Shown one piece after another: positions 1 to 12,523 of a stretch of DNA of 62,000 nucleotides; the stretch's first letter is position 1, and every line of letters begins with the position of its first letter. The position numbers and the translations under genes are program-made. This DNA is from Phoronis australis. Lineage: Eukaryota; Phoronida; Phoronidae. The notes beneath the pieces are model-generated. The model ran no database searches. It saw nothing but the letters and a program-made list of their open reading frames with translations, and was not told where the DNA came from. Location: assembly GCA_002633005.1 (NCBI GenBank), contig NMRA01000056.1, positions 961,521 through 1,023,520 on the forward strand. Reading direction: 5' to 3'.

Positions 1-3000
1 TAAACTGAAGGTAAATATAATTCTTTATTTTCAATGAACGATTTGAAACTAATGCGCTCAAAATGTAATTCGCCGGCTGTAGGAAACTGGTGTTGTAGCA
101 ACAATTGTTAGCTCCGGTAGTTTGTAGCCTTCGATTATTCGAACATATTCTCTCGCGTCATCTTTTAGTAAAGTATATAACTACAGCAGAAGGACAAAAT
201 TGGAATGTGGAGAAACAGTCTCATCGTAACGTCCAAAACGCCCATCAATTTCTCATTTTTTTCCAACGACACACAAGTTCATCTATAGGCAAATTATTTG
301 ATTGCTTTAACAGCATTTTTTAAATCTATGCACTGCACATGAAAAATACACTGACGACGGGTAACTCCGCGTCGTCCTCAGCCCGATCAAAAAGTCGGTC
401 CGATTCACTGACACATGGGAAGACCTGTTCTTAACATACCTTTTCAGAAGCCCTACATAAGGTAGGCCAACAAAAAACATGAAAGTTCTCTGTGGCATGC
501 AGCAGAAGAAAGAAAACTTAGTTGCAGCATTTCGGTGACTATGGTATTTTAGTTTGAATAAAAGGTACCTTTAGTAAAAAAATGTGTTAACTTTACTAAA
601 ACGTCTGGAAAAAGGCCGGTGTTATGTCCGCAAAAACGAAAATTTTGATTTAGGTCACTGACCGCAATGAAAATGTTCTCGAGTTATTCCTTATTCAGAC
701 GAGTCGGAGAAGTGATTTCTGGATTTGCAAAGAACTAGTGACATTCATTCATTCCATGCTCGCTGTGAGGCGCTAACGGTCTCGAAGCCATGAAATCATC
801 TCCAAGTTGACTAACGTCCTAACAATAACGGCGATCTAATGTAAAGACGGTTTAACGCTTCCAGAGTACCGATTTTACTTCCAGTCTCTCAATTAAATAA
901 AATTTTGTTTCTCTAGAGCAGCGATGGCCTTTTGTTGCTGTTAAGACATGTCTCTTCAATTTATTTGCCTGCCAGCTCAAATTAACCGAGTCCGGGAATG
1001 AATTCAGTTCACTCAGTTCTCGGGGTTTTCAGTTAATGGTTTTCCAAGAATTTTCATACCGACGAGTATAAACAAAACATCGGAGTTTACCTTAAGTTCG
1101 GAGGATGAGGGAAAAGTTTGCAATTTTTTTTGTTTTCCAATCGTAAAAGGGGACTATCCGTGTGAAGAAATGTGTGGAATTAGCGACTGGTAGTACTAAT
1201 ATTCATAAAAATGAAAAGCCTAGCTTTTGAAGAACACAAACACGACAGGAAACCACTTTCATATTGCATCGAGACAAAGCGTAAGTTCGTAACGCGTACT
1301 ATCAGTTCAGCAAACTTTGCATGGTCCCGGGGACTCATGGTATCCGCAGATGGCACCAAAATTGCGCGGGATAGGCGGTCTTTTTCAGCAAGTTTTGCGG
1401 GACCCGTGCGGGGTCCAATGGACTCTAAATTTCCATTTCGTTCCCACAAAAGGCCCATTGCATTGGTCTCAGCTCCGCAGAAAAGGCCCACTGGCCGTCT
1501 TCCTACCCGCGCAATATTGCATCAGTATTGATTCTCGAGCTAGCTTTCGCAATAGGGGTCTTTCACCAATTTCTGGTACACGCTTGCGGGCACCTTGTCA
1601 ATATGAGTGACACCCCGAGGCATGACTCTAAACTTTGCTCAAACGTTCGAGAGTCGACCAAGTTCCTATCCTCTACACTTTACATGTTGTTGAAACGTTA
1701 CCCTCTCGAAAAATGGGAGTAAAAAACAGCATGCCTTGCTTTAAAATCAACTAAAACTGAGACGTTCAAATAAGCAGCCCAACTTACGAGTCTTGAAGCG
1801 CTGGTCAGGGCAGGACAGTCCCGAAAGAATGTTCAGATAGCTTGCATATAGGGAGCGTGCATCTCATCTGTCAGGGTGCGACAGTGCAGCTGCTAAAATC
1901 CTCCTTTTTCACCGTGAGGTTTGATACCTTTCAAATTCCCTAAATAAGCATTTTGAAGAAGCCTGGAAAGACTGACTAAGAAAGCCGTGGCTGCAAAATC
2001 AAGCTTCCAACAAATGAAACCCCTTGGTGTGCCCTCTAAAGATGGGATTGAATTTTATCCATCATCTAAAAGGAATGTGGTCGAGTAACCCCTCCCGCCT
2101 TGGTCGGGTAAGCATACATTTCGAAGCCTTGGACACCTCCACTTGCTTATCCCCAGGGTTTATGTTCCGGCCGAGGTGAAATGGATTTTCTTTTACTGGG
2201 GAATACGAAATTCTACTCCCTATTTATGTTTCAATTTTTAAAGTGATCTATCAACGGTTAATATCTTTTCATCACATTAACTAAAATGTAGCCTCATTTA
2301 CATCAGCGGATTTTGCCAAAAGATCCTTGGAAATTTAGCTTCGCTCTATTGCTTTTTTAGATGAGACAAAAATACTGGTAATGCCATGATATGCTCGCTA
2401 AACGGCTGCATTGTACTAATGCCGGTTTCCGCTGTTTACTTCGAAGCCACCGACATTTCCAGTTCTGAGAGGACCGTCAATATGCCTGAGGACAACTAAC
2501 CAAAATCTCACCAATTAAATTAAAAACAGTGAGGAGGGCAGGTGACATTTTATTTTAGTCTTATTTTTTTCATACAAGAGAGCATAATTTTTTTCTATGT
2601 CATTAAGGCGTTTCTCGTTGATCCCAACTTGTTCGATTCTACAGCCCAACAACAACTTGGGAAGCTGACCCCTGTAGTCAATATCCTATATAGCTGGTTA
2701 ACTCTACTCTTGCATTTGTGGTTGGAGGGCAGTCTCTTGTTCGATAATTGCTCCAATAACAAGGTCGTATCTACGCCTGACTGGGCTGTGCTGTTGAAAT
2801 AAAAGTTAAGTTATAACATATTTGACGATAAACCAAAAGCATTTCTGAATTTCTTGTCAAATGCTGATCATTTTTAGTTTTTGAATCGCGGAAATCGCCC
2901 AACTACAATCGAAGTTACGACAGTCTATTCTTTCCGAAAATACCAATTCGCTCTGGGTCTGTCATGTTCACACATCGCCATACCAGACAAAAGACTGTGC

Positions 3001-3103
3001 TTGGCAGTTAACAAAGGAGCTAGATGTTATCACATGCTTACAACCCTCTACCTCTGGTAAAGTCACTGAACGGGAGAACGCCGTTATGTCAAGTTCTGTA
3101 GCA
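1..3103. other. Intergenic region, no gene recognised
   Basis: I see no recognisable coding exon here. Three overlapping open frames at 1180-1610 lie on opposite strands and in different frames, with no family motif, and look accidental. Several short frames elsewhere have no splice context. The region lies downstream of the ARMC7 homologue, whose stop is at 3707. Confidence 0.5.
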
Positions 3104-3275
3104 TAGGCGGATTTAGGGGGGGCAAGGCCCCCCCCTTGGCTGCCGCAAAAAAATAAAACAGCAAGAGCGTAGGGAAATGTTGAGTTTATTAATTAACCCC
3201 GGTAATTAAAATTATACGGATGAAACAAGATTTAAATGTGTGCACTTTTAGTGTTGGGGGGGCTCAAACCCCAGA
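3104..3275 (+). repeat. MITE-like repeat, copy 1
   Basis: This stretch opens with GGCGGATTTAG followed by a G-run and a C-run, and closes with another G-run. It is nearly identical over about 170 bases to 37795-37965, sharing an internal block AAATAAAACAGCAAGAGCG and a run around AATTATACGGATGAAA. The opening resembles the GGCGGATYYAGG ends of short non-autonomous hAT-like elements in marine invertebrates. No clear target duplication was found. Confidence 0.6.
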
Positions 3276-3706
3276 TTACCTGATTGGCTTTGCAGTGGGG
3301 TCTTTTCTGGTAGATATATAGCATGTTGTCTCTGACCTCTGTTGAAGATACAGCTCATGACAGAACTAAGCAGACAAAATGACAACAGCAAAAATGACTG
3401 ATCATAACTATTAGGGCAATGACATTCTAATTTCTGAATGGATTAGCCACCTTATCACCATTCTTGTACATTCTCCATCATTCTCAGTCATGAGAGAAGG
3501 CTACTCTGACTATAAATTCGCCAAGCCGTTATAACACGAAAATTCTGCATCATTTTGTCTCAATACTTTTGGCGTCTACTGTATGCAGCTTGTCTGTTGA
3601 GTGACATCTTCTGGAATGCATGCAAGGACTAACGGCATGCCAAGGCGCCATCTGTGGACATTTTGTCACATGAGGATAGCCTCTTCAGTGTATTCCCCTG
3701 AAGTGA

Positions 3707-6700
3707 TCACGGATCACCAGTCTGTTCTGACACAAGTTTCAGTCCCACTTGTCTCTGCTCTTCAGTACAGTAGTCCTGAAATTTTACAACAAAACGAAAA
3801 AGAAGATTAATAAACTTCTACAACTTCCCTTTCTATGGACCATCATGTGATCATGGGCGAGCCCAGCCTGGTGAATTTAAAGAGACATTTTCATCTTTAC
3901 AACAGAAAAATGCATTTTTGGGATTATCGTTGGATATGATAAGACTTCTTGAAGTTATTAGCCTTCATCAGAACTATAAAAGAATAAAATCGGTTGTGTT
4001 TTTGTGAATTTATTACAAATTGTCAATTCTCGCCGTTGCCTGCCAGACATTTGCTGAAATCAAGGCAGTGACTACCAGTTAATACGCTTAAAATATTCTC
4101 CAATTGATCCAGTCGGATTTAGCTCTCCTTTCAAAGCTTTCGACTGCAACCACAAAGGCTCCAGGTTCAAATCCGTGCTGGGGATGATCCCAGAAACCAA
4201 ATTCTCGCCAATAACGTCACATTAAGCTCATTTTCCCAAGAGAAGCTCCACTAATGGAAGTTAAGTGATGTGCAGCAATGGACTGCTCGACCAAAGCTAG
4301 ACACCACTCGCAGGTAAAGGAGATGAAATATCAAACATTGAGGACTACAGAGGACTAGGAAAACAATTGCATGGCTGTGCCTCCATACTCTAGCTACGAC
4401 TCCCAAAACTCCAAACACGCACCGACAAAAACTAAACCTGGTGAACAAACTCCATAACTGGGGCCTAACTTCAGTTTCGCACCCATGGTCTGGAGTTTGG
4501 TCCCGGGCATGAGTAATTTCGGTGTGCGTGGGGAATTTAGGTGCAGGGTACAGAAGTTGAATAACTTGTTTGGTGTTTGCTGGTCCAGGATTGGGGCTTA
4601 GGGGATTGTTACTAGAATTTAGAAGCGTAGCTATTTAATCGCTTCCAACCTTTGAAACTTAATGCTTCGCTGTTTTAAGTTTTTTCATAGGTGCTGTCAT
4701 ATACAATGTTTTGAACAGTTGTAGAAATTCACAACAACTTAAGAATCTCTTAAAAAGATAGGGAATTTTTTGGTTTGAAATTTGTGAGATTTTCAACAGT
4801 GGCTCATGTGCTAAGCACACTTGGTACACAGCCTTCCATACATTCGAAGGATCTATAACAAGTAATTTCTATAACAGGTAATTTACTTTACCTGCAGGAA
4901 CACCTGAGCCAAGTTACTCAGCCGTGGGTTGGAAGACATGGCGAATCTCGTCATACACTCTACGATTGAAGGATTGGTGATGTCTGAAACGGCAATTATC
5001 ACACAGTGACTATACAGACAAGAAAATTTGCCACAAAATACAAAATGCAATATGGCTCAGTGGTACAGCATCTGACTGGCTACCATTGGCTACCACTGAG
5101 TTTTTAGATTCCTAGAACACAGTGCCTGACAATGGAGACAGGAATATTTCTCCTCAGTTCAGTTTTAAGTTAATGTGTGTGGGGGGTGGTGCGTGGGTGT
5201 GTGGGTGTGCATGTGTGTGTTTGTGNGAGCAGGGTTCCATGAGGGACCTACACAGGGTGAAAACTCAAGCCAAAACGCAATTAAACTTGTGAACTGAATT
5301 ACAAGTTTTAATTATCCCATTCCCTGCCAACACAATAGAGAGCCAGCTGGCTGGGCTGCCAATAGTCAACAGGTACACAGGTTCATAACATAATGAGGTG
5401 TCATTGAAAGATTACGTGGGTGACCAAACAGCCCAAGCAGCTGAATTGAATTCGGTGGGCTACTGTGATAACAATAGCAAACCTCCACCATTGGATGATC
5501 ATCATCCCACAGTCAATTTTACTTGTAGTGGCTTCCTCAATGCTAAATTCACAACATAACTTCAAAGCCTCGAGACCGTCAAAGAGAGCGATCAACATTG
5601 GACCATACAGTGACTAAAGAAGGAGGCGAGAAATGCGACCATGTTGTGTAAGTAACACTAAAATCTCACCAATTTCAGACAAAATGGCCGCCGAACTTGA
5701 CGCTTTTCAGTTTTTCGTTGACTTTTAACATCGCTGTGGTGCTCAGTTTCTCAAAACATTCTCTGATGGAAGGTATGGCATATAATTTGAAATGATACAC
5801 CACCTGTTTCGCGTTACTTATATCTTTTATCAAAAATGATAAAACCAAATTCACTTGTTGGCCAAATTGTGACTAAATTGGTGAAATTTTATCATATCAG
5901 CAAAATTTGCATTCAGCTAACTTATGCCTACTACTGTGATTTGAAGCCTTCAGCTTCGAATACCAGTAGATCTGATGTCAAATTTATACCACCCAAAAAT
6001 GTTCAAATGCCTCCCTCAAATGTGGTTCTCACAATCTACGTATACTGACAACATTTACAGCAATTCTAAAGAAGAGGTAAAAATAATCAAATTTTGTAAA
6101 GCTTCAAGTAAATGACACTTGTACAGCACAAACTAAGCTGTGAAGTAAACTTTTAACACTTCATTACTTACAAAGCTCATTTTGCACAGCTGTCATCAAC
6201 AAACTAACACAGAGTGATGTGAAAATTAGCCACTTTTAACGAAGCACTGAATTTTTGAAAAATCAAAAAGGACAATCACGACAATTATTTTTGTTCGACT
6301 TAGACGGAGCCTTGCCATAATGTTTACATGCTTCCAGTTCACAGAACTGAACTTACCAGGTTTAGACTGTGGTGTGACAAGGAACATAAGGGTTGTGACA
6401 GCACACAGAACAGTCTCTTCATTGGTGCTGCAACAGTAGGGGGACAATGAATAGTACAGCTATTGGTCAGTGGTTATTTAAAACTCCACCTTCTTTCCAC
6501 ACATGGCATCAATGGGTGGGGCAGACAGAGTTGCCGACCTATGTAGTTACATAAAAAATGACATGGTGGCATACAGAGGGAAGTGCTTTGCCTGGAAGTG
6601 AACTACTATTCATAAACATAAACAGATGAGATTTAGCAATAACTACAGTCTCATAATTGGGGCACCACATTTGGAAAAAGTGGGCAAAAGGTCCACCTTT

Positions 6701-9700
6701 GAGAAACAAAAACATCGAGAAAAGTAGACTACGAGACAAAAGTCCACTAAAAAGGCAGGAACACCTAAAATTCAGCGAATACACAATTCATAGCTCTGAA
6801 CATCACCCTTGAATCCTAGTAAAAGGTCCACATTCTCAAAAATTTGAGCCCCCCCCCCAATTTTTTAAGCTGGGTGCGCGCAAGTTGTGGTAGCTAGAGT
6901 ATTCATGTGACCAAAGGAGGATGGAATAATTTCAAAGTAAATAATTTTTCTGGTAATGAACTAAAGCACAATAATAGCAAGCTTACACTGTACCTTGACA
7001 GACACCCAGTCACAAGGCTGACCCCATTGTGCTTCAAGACGTATTCCTTAATTTTCTTGTCTAGAAAGAAAAAGCACCCATGAATACTAACTGAAATGTG
7101 ACCTACAAAGATACAGTAAGTTGGCCTATAGTGTCAAAGTGCAAAGTTTTGCAATAAGCAGAACTTGCTAAATACATTGACTTGAGCTATCCGTTTATAT
7201 CCGTCTGAGTATAAGGCACCACCAGTGTTCAAATGTGGCTGTATTTTCGTGTATCGCTGCAATCTTAGCCATCGTTCAAGTGTATCTTACTCTTTGGAGG
7301 AAAAGTGGTTTGAGCAAGTGTCAGCTAAAGCAAGGAATAGACAGCTCTGTTGTGTATTGAACAAATTGTCCAATAATTAGAGTGAATGCACATTACGACT
7401 GAATTCACTCTCATAAGCAATTATTGATACAGTATAATCTAATCAACTTACAACATGACGTGGTTGACACCTGAAATTTTATTTTAATTTTTCATTTTTT
7501 AATCAAATATAACTTATACCACATAACTGCTTTAGCAAACTTTAAAATCTGTAGGAATGTTTAGCATGTCATCATTTTGAAGTCATTATGACATTTTGGA
7601 CCCAGTGTGACGGCATGTCTATGCTTATTTACGGGTCCAAAGTGCATCATCTACTGCTATGACACGTCATAACTAAACATCTGAAGACCATAGCTACAAG
7701 CTGACAATGATGCTAAGAAACTGTGGCCATTCACCAAAATGTTTGAAGCCTTCGAAGAATGAAACAGAACAATTCTTGCAATTACCATGATACTCAGTTT
7801 TGGGTGAACAAATGTTTTTTGACATCCAATAAACCATCACAAAAAGGAGACAGCGTACCAAGCCTGACACAACAGCTGTAAAAAACACAGTTTATCTTCT
7901 TCACACATGCACTTCAATGTGTTCACAGAAGACTCGAACTGTTTCACACCAAAAAGTAGACAATACGGAATTCTACAACGGTGAAGTTTCACCAGATTCG
8001 GACAAGAATAATTGCCAAAACTGCACTAGTTTCAAGTGGTTCTAGCATCCTTGAGTGCACACACAATTTTTTCAAAATATTTTCTGTCATTGCTACGGCA
8101 CAGAACTTTGATACATAACTAAGGGCTGTTCCAGCAAAATCTGTATGGGAGGAGGGGAAGGCACTTTTATTTCGTACCCACCGCCCATATTTTTCATTTA
8201 TTTCTCCAACCCATGACCCATAATTTTTTAATTATTTTTAATAGGTTAAAATATAAAATCCAACACTTGCAAACAAATTGCCTCCAGGAGGACCTGTGAA
8301 GAACTTGGATGATTGACAGACAAGAACTAGTTGTCTTGTCCAATATTGTCAAAAACTAAAGTAGCTGTTCGCAATACTTTTGGCAGCCACCAGGTGTCTC
8401 TGTTCACCATGTGTCTATAATTTCAATGAACATTTTCTATGAATCTCAAACTGTCTCCACGAACTCTTTTATACTTCTATGTCAAGTGAATATTGGAACT
8501 TGTTTATCTTACTCCTCATACTTTTTATTTAAAAATCATCAATCAATTTTCTTATATGTGTTAACACCAGTTTAGTGTTGCATAACTTTTCAATTCAATA
8601 CCACTGCAGACAAACAGTTGGCTCAAATCAAGTTGCCCATGACTTGATTAATGGCTTAGTGGACATATTGCACTCTGTTCACTGGCAATATGGGCCTTTT
8701 TGTATTGGGATAAGTTAGGATATATGGCTGAAGTAACCAACCTCTCAACATTAACAGGTCAAAAACACCACCCATTTTTAATGCATCACTTCTTACAGGA
8801 ACGACCACCCATAATTTGAGTTTTTTTTCTGAAGACCACCACCCATGAATTTTTATTTCTACTGCCGTCCCCCCCCCTCCCACACGGATTTTACTGGAAC
8901 AAGCCCTAAGCATCATTTTGGTTGTAAATTAAAATTTAAATTAAATAATAGTACATTAAAATATTGTAATATGATAAAATAATATTAACAAATTTTAATT
9001 AAATAAAAAAGATATTACAATATTTCAATGTTATATGTTGCTATCAGTAAGTTGGTGAGATTTTATAGACATTTACACAAATTAAGACCGAACTGAGGAG
9101 CTAAGGACAAGATTCACGGATCTAGCAGCAGGGTCCAGTGGGATTTGAACCTCTGACCTTGTAAACAAGCAAACACTCAAGCCACTAGGCCAGACACTGC
9201 CTCCTCCAATAGAATATTATCAGTTTTATTAGTTCTTTAAAATGATACAAACCTAAGCAACAATTATTCACACCGCTAATGGCAAACTGGACAACATCTT
9301 CATCTGCTTCGTCCAGGCAATCTGAAAAGACAGTTGAAAATATTATTGAAATTATATTTCTATAATACTAAATCAGCTGAGTAACCAACTGCGCGTGTCA
9401 GTCAGTCGGTCAATCGGAGACTCTTTCCAGTCTCGATATCAGAAAATGCTGCACACAGAGTGCTAATATTCACAAATGTTGTAGATGTCCATGACATCTC
9501 AAACGAGTTATTTTTTAAACCAAACAGCAAGTCCTATGTACCTTATTTGCCAGAAAAGAAAATATATCAGATTTGACGCATACTGTGCCAAGTAGTGGAA
9601 TGTTAGAATATATTTGTTTTCAGGTATAAAATGCTATTATTGATTTTTATGCCAATAAACTGCTTACTATGGAATCAATTTCGATCAACGCTATTCATGT

Positions 9701-12111
9701 CCCTTTTGAAATACTAGTCATTATTCTTTGACCTCGCTGGAAGCTCTAAGACTAATTGCGCCCGACTAAACCATTAAAATCCCGGTGTTATTAATACCTT
9801 TCAAGGGTAGAGGGACACCATTGGAGGCCGTCAACGTTTTTAAATCCTCCAATTTCAAACAAGTACTCAGACAATCACAAATTCTTACCCGGTTGGTTCC
9901 TTCATACAATTACAAAATCGGTAGCCTACACTGCTCACACTATAGACTTTCGAGAAATCTGGTTACGTATGTCCACTTAGACGACATTGGTCACGTGCCA
10001 AGAATTGTACAACAACACTTGGATCACCTCCAAATTCAAATCTAGTAATTGGCCCAATTATGCTGCCCACATCAGCATCCAGAATGAGGTAATCGGTCCA
10101 ATTAAGCTGCACACATCATCATCCTGAGTGAGGTAATTGGCTCAATTATGCTGCACACATCAGCATCCTGAGTGAGGTAATTGGCCCAATTATGCTTCAC
10201 ACATCAGCATCCTGAGTGAGGTAATGTGAGCTACAACAGTATGATGTTTTTGATCAATGCCGGCAAATTTTGAGGTACGCAAACTGGTCGAGTTGCCCAA
10301 TCTCCATTGCAGATGGTGTCAACGTACGATTCCTACACTTGGGATCATGTTCGTGAGTTTCGACAGTCTGTCCACCATCCATTATGCCTATCACCTTATA
10401 AGTTTTTTGTACAGCTGCGAATCTGTCAAATTACTCACCCAAAAACAAATCAATTATGTTCAGCTTTCGAATATGATCGTAGTTAATAGGGTCATATGCA
10501 AAGTTTGCAAGGTTGGCAAGAACTTGTTTTTTGGCATCTGAAAAAAAAAACAAAAAAACACCATGACATTTATATTCAGTGTTTTTAAGCAATCATGATT
10601 ACTAGAGTCAATGGTTTAAAGTGGCTGTAAATCCAAAGAAGCAAACATTTGATTTCGACAATGCAATTAGTGTCATAAAATTAGTCTAAAAATGTTCCTT
10701 GCTCAGATCAGAAGTGATTTCTGAGTTGGCAAAGAACTGAGACCTTGTTATTCCAGGCGGGTGGGATCAAAATAGGAGCACGAGCAGTGTAAAAATAACC
10801 AGTTGCTGCTTTCGGCAACTCAATAAAGGACTGCTCGAAGAAAAAGTTTAATTACAGAAGTATGTATTCAAGTTGGATGGAAAATCAGGGATATTCCTAA
10901 ACAGGTCTGAACCTGTGCCCTTTGGGCTCACCTAATGATAAAAAGTGAGCCCTTCTTAAAAACGTTGTGCCCAGCGAACTTAGTGTAATTAAAGTGGTGA
11001 CACATAAAACAGAAATTCCAAGGGCAATCGAAATAAGAACAGAGTTATGTTCATGTCTATTCCTGACCAGGCTTGAACCTGTACCATTTGAGCACACCTG
11101 ATGTCTGATAAAGTGTGGCCCAGTGCAGCAATATCCCTGGGAAAACACACTGACGGACTCGTAAGTGACCCTCTATCCACAAAAGGTAAGTGACTCTGAT
11201 GTTTTAATCAGTGTGAGGCATAACTCGCCGAAAAGCTTCCGGCGCATGACGCTCCTATAGGAGTGTTGTGAAATGAGCTTCAGGTAAATAATGTATGAGC
11301 CACTTGATGACGGGCAATTGCCTACCAGCTGAATGGTTAAATCGGTTTGATTCTCGAGGTTGGGTAACCTCGGCTATAATGACAATTGGCATAGTCGGCA
11401 AACAGATGATATACGGATGAAGCATAACACTGAACCTCGGACCTCAGACAGCAGGCTTGATGGTGAGCCTAGACCAGGAGTTGAGGACCTTAATGCGAGA
11501 CAATGTTGGGGTTCATCTGTCAGGCGGCTATCCTGGTGAGGTAAAAATCCAAGAGTAAAATCTTGTGATGTTCTAGTAGAATTCTTTGTTCACCTGCCAG
11601 ATGGCGCACTTTTTCATAGAAAAGGGCAAATGTTGTGAAACGTGTTTGCGGTAAATCACTTATGAGCTTCTGTTAGCCACTCGCTAACGGGCAATTGCCT
11701 ATATAATAGTATTACTTATAATTAGCTGAATGGCTAACACGCTCGCAGGTTAAATGGGGATGACTGGTTCGATTACAGAGGTCGGGTAATCTCGGATATT
11801 ACGACAATTGGCGAAGACGGCAGCAGCTTCCACCGTTTTTACTGGGGTCAGTTAGAGGCGGTGGTCACTGCCTAGGGCTAGGCTAAGCCTTGCCCTAAGC
11901 CTAAGCGGTAAGCCTCGGCTCAAGTTCAACAACTAGAAACAATTTTGCGACTTTCTAACAATACAGAAGAACAGACAAATATTACAAAATCTGACAAAGA
12001 ACCTTCACTGTCAGTGTCCTGGAACTCTGTCACCAACGACCGCAAGTAACTGAAGCGGCCAATTCCATATGGACCGGTTTTTTTATCGAGATATTCTTTC
12101 GAGTTAAACAT
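3707..12111 (-). CDS. ARMC7: Armadillo repeat-containing protein 7 homologue (ARMC7), complete, 7 exons
   Basis: Coding exons on the minus strand are 12111-12003, 10537-10439, 9321-9253, 7060-6994, 6427-6357, 4983-4892 and 3775-3707. All junctions use GT-AG sites and phases agree (1,1,1,2,1,0), giving 191 aa against about 198 in human ARMC7. Exon 1 carries [16 protein letters not shown] and exon 2 carries [20 protein letters not shown], both strongly like the human N-terminus. Exon 5 has [17 protein letters not shown] and exon 6 has [13 protein letters not shown]. The protein is a short armadillo-repeat scaffold; in vertebrates it has been linked to spliceosome-associated factors, but its molecular role is poorly defined. 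I chose the ATG at 12111, which has a purine at -3 and fits the human length. An in-frame ATG at 12153 would add 14 residues. Introns hold repeats only. Confidence 0.93.
4075..4190 (+). repeat. tRNA-derived SINE-like fragment
   Basis: A pol III B-box-like motif, GGTTCAAATCC, sits at about 4171-4181 in an ARMC7 intron, followed by a CTGGGGATGA tail. No cloverleaf can be closed around it, so I read it as a decayed tRNA-derived repeat and not a tRNA gene. Confidence 0.35.
5172..5226. repeat. Impure (TG)n microsatellite
   Basis: An interrupted TG/GGTG-rich tract of about 55 bases in an ARMC7 intron. It ends at a single undetermined base (5226). Confidence 0.8.
8123..8906. mobile_element. Harbinger-like MITE with 3-bp TAA target duplication
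   Basis: The left end GGGCTGTTCCAGCAAAATC and the right end read on the opposite strand, GGGCTTGTTCCAGTAAAATC, form terminal inverted repeats of about 40 bases that run on into a G-rich stretch. The 784-bp element is flanked by TAA at 8120-8122 and TAA at 8907-8909. Three-base TWA duplications are the signature of PIF/Harbinger transposons. No transposase frame lies inside, so it is non-autonomous. It lies in an ARMC7 intron between the exons at 6994-7060 and 9253-9321. Confidence 0.78.
9080..9205 (-). repeat. tRNA-derived SINE, minus strand
   Basis: Read on the minus strand, it has an A-box-like TGGCCTAGTGG and, about 40 bases on, a B-box-like GGTTCAAATCC followed by CACTGGACCCTGC. Spacing fits an internal pol III promoter of a tRNA-derived SINE. 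Its tail (ACTGAGGAGCTA on the plus strand) recurs near 41265-41280, which suggests a dispersed family. It lies in an ARMC7 intron. Confidence 0.65.
10049..10225 (+). repeat. 44-bp minisatellite, four units
   Basis: Four tandem copies of a 44-base unit beginning GGCCCAATTATGCTGCACAC and ending GAGTGAGGTAATT. Units differ at a few positions each. It lies in the ARMC7 intron between the exons at 10439-10537 and 9253-9321. Confidence 0.9.
11190..11262 (+). repeat. Left arm of an inverted repeat flanking ARMC7 exon 1
   Basis: About 73 bases containing GATGTTTTAATCAGTGTGAG and CCGAAAAGCTTCCGGCG. The reverse complement occurs at 12453-12523 with scattered mismatches. The arms are 1.19 kb apart and enclose ARMC7 exon 1 and its upstream region. 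Confidence 0.75.
11270..11830 (+). repeat. Diverged direct duplication with tRNA-like B boxes
   Basis: The stretch 11270-11410 recurs in diverged form at 11634-11825. Both share GGGCAATTGCCTA, a GGTTCGATT-like B box and GGGTAAYCTCGG followed by ACAATTGGC. I interpret this as two related SINE copies or a local duplication inside the first ARMC7 intron. Confidence 0.55.
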
Positions 12112-12177
12112 TTCCTTTAAGCTTTCCACCAAAGACGGTCTCCACAAGCACATAAAGCGACCTCTGGAGGCGAGTGT

Positions 12178-12186
12178 ACCGGAAGT
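12178..12186 (+). promoter_or_regulatory. ETS-family site upstream of ARMC7
   Basis: ACCGGAAGT matches the strong ETS/GABP consensus 67 bases upstream of the chosen ARMC7 start codon. Such sites often mark transcription starts of broadly expressed metazoan genes. Use as a promoter element is inferred from position only. Confidence 0.4.
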
Positions 12187-12452
12187 TCATTTGTGGTGGA
12201 AATTTTAAACAGGTCAGCAGCAGGTTTTAAGGTTATGAAATTATTTGTTAATATTTTACTAATACTAATATGTGTGATCTGATTTATGTTAGTATTTATC
12301 AATATCAATGGAGTATGTGTAGAATTAGAAGTCTACATCAAAATTATAATCTCCAGTATTGGTCCAATTACGATTGATCACAGTGATGCAGATGTCGTAG
12401 ACCAAGTCTCGACTCTTTACTTTAGCTGGCCCCAGCAGAGACAGTGGTCTCC

Positions 12453-12523
12453 TTGTAGGAGCTTCATACGCCGGAAGCTTTTCGGCAAATTATGTCTCAC
12501 ACTGATTAAAACATCAAAGTCAC
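12453..12523 (-). repeat. Right arm of an inverted repeat flanking ARMC7 exon 1
   Basis: Reverse-complement partner of 11190-11262, sharing the AAGCTTTTCGGC and CTCACACTGATTAAAACATC blocks. It may be the end of a foldback element or two opposed repeat copies. Confidence 0.75.

Noticed and set aside
1180-1610. Three overlapping open frames on both strands
   Set aside because: They overlap in different frames and on opposite strands, lack motifs and have no splice context; chance is the simplest reading.
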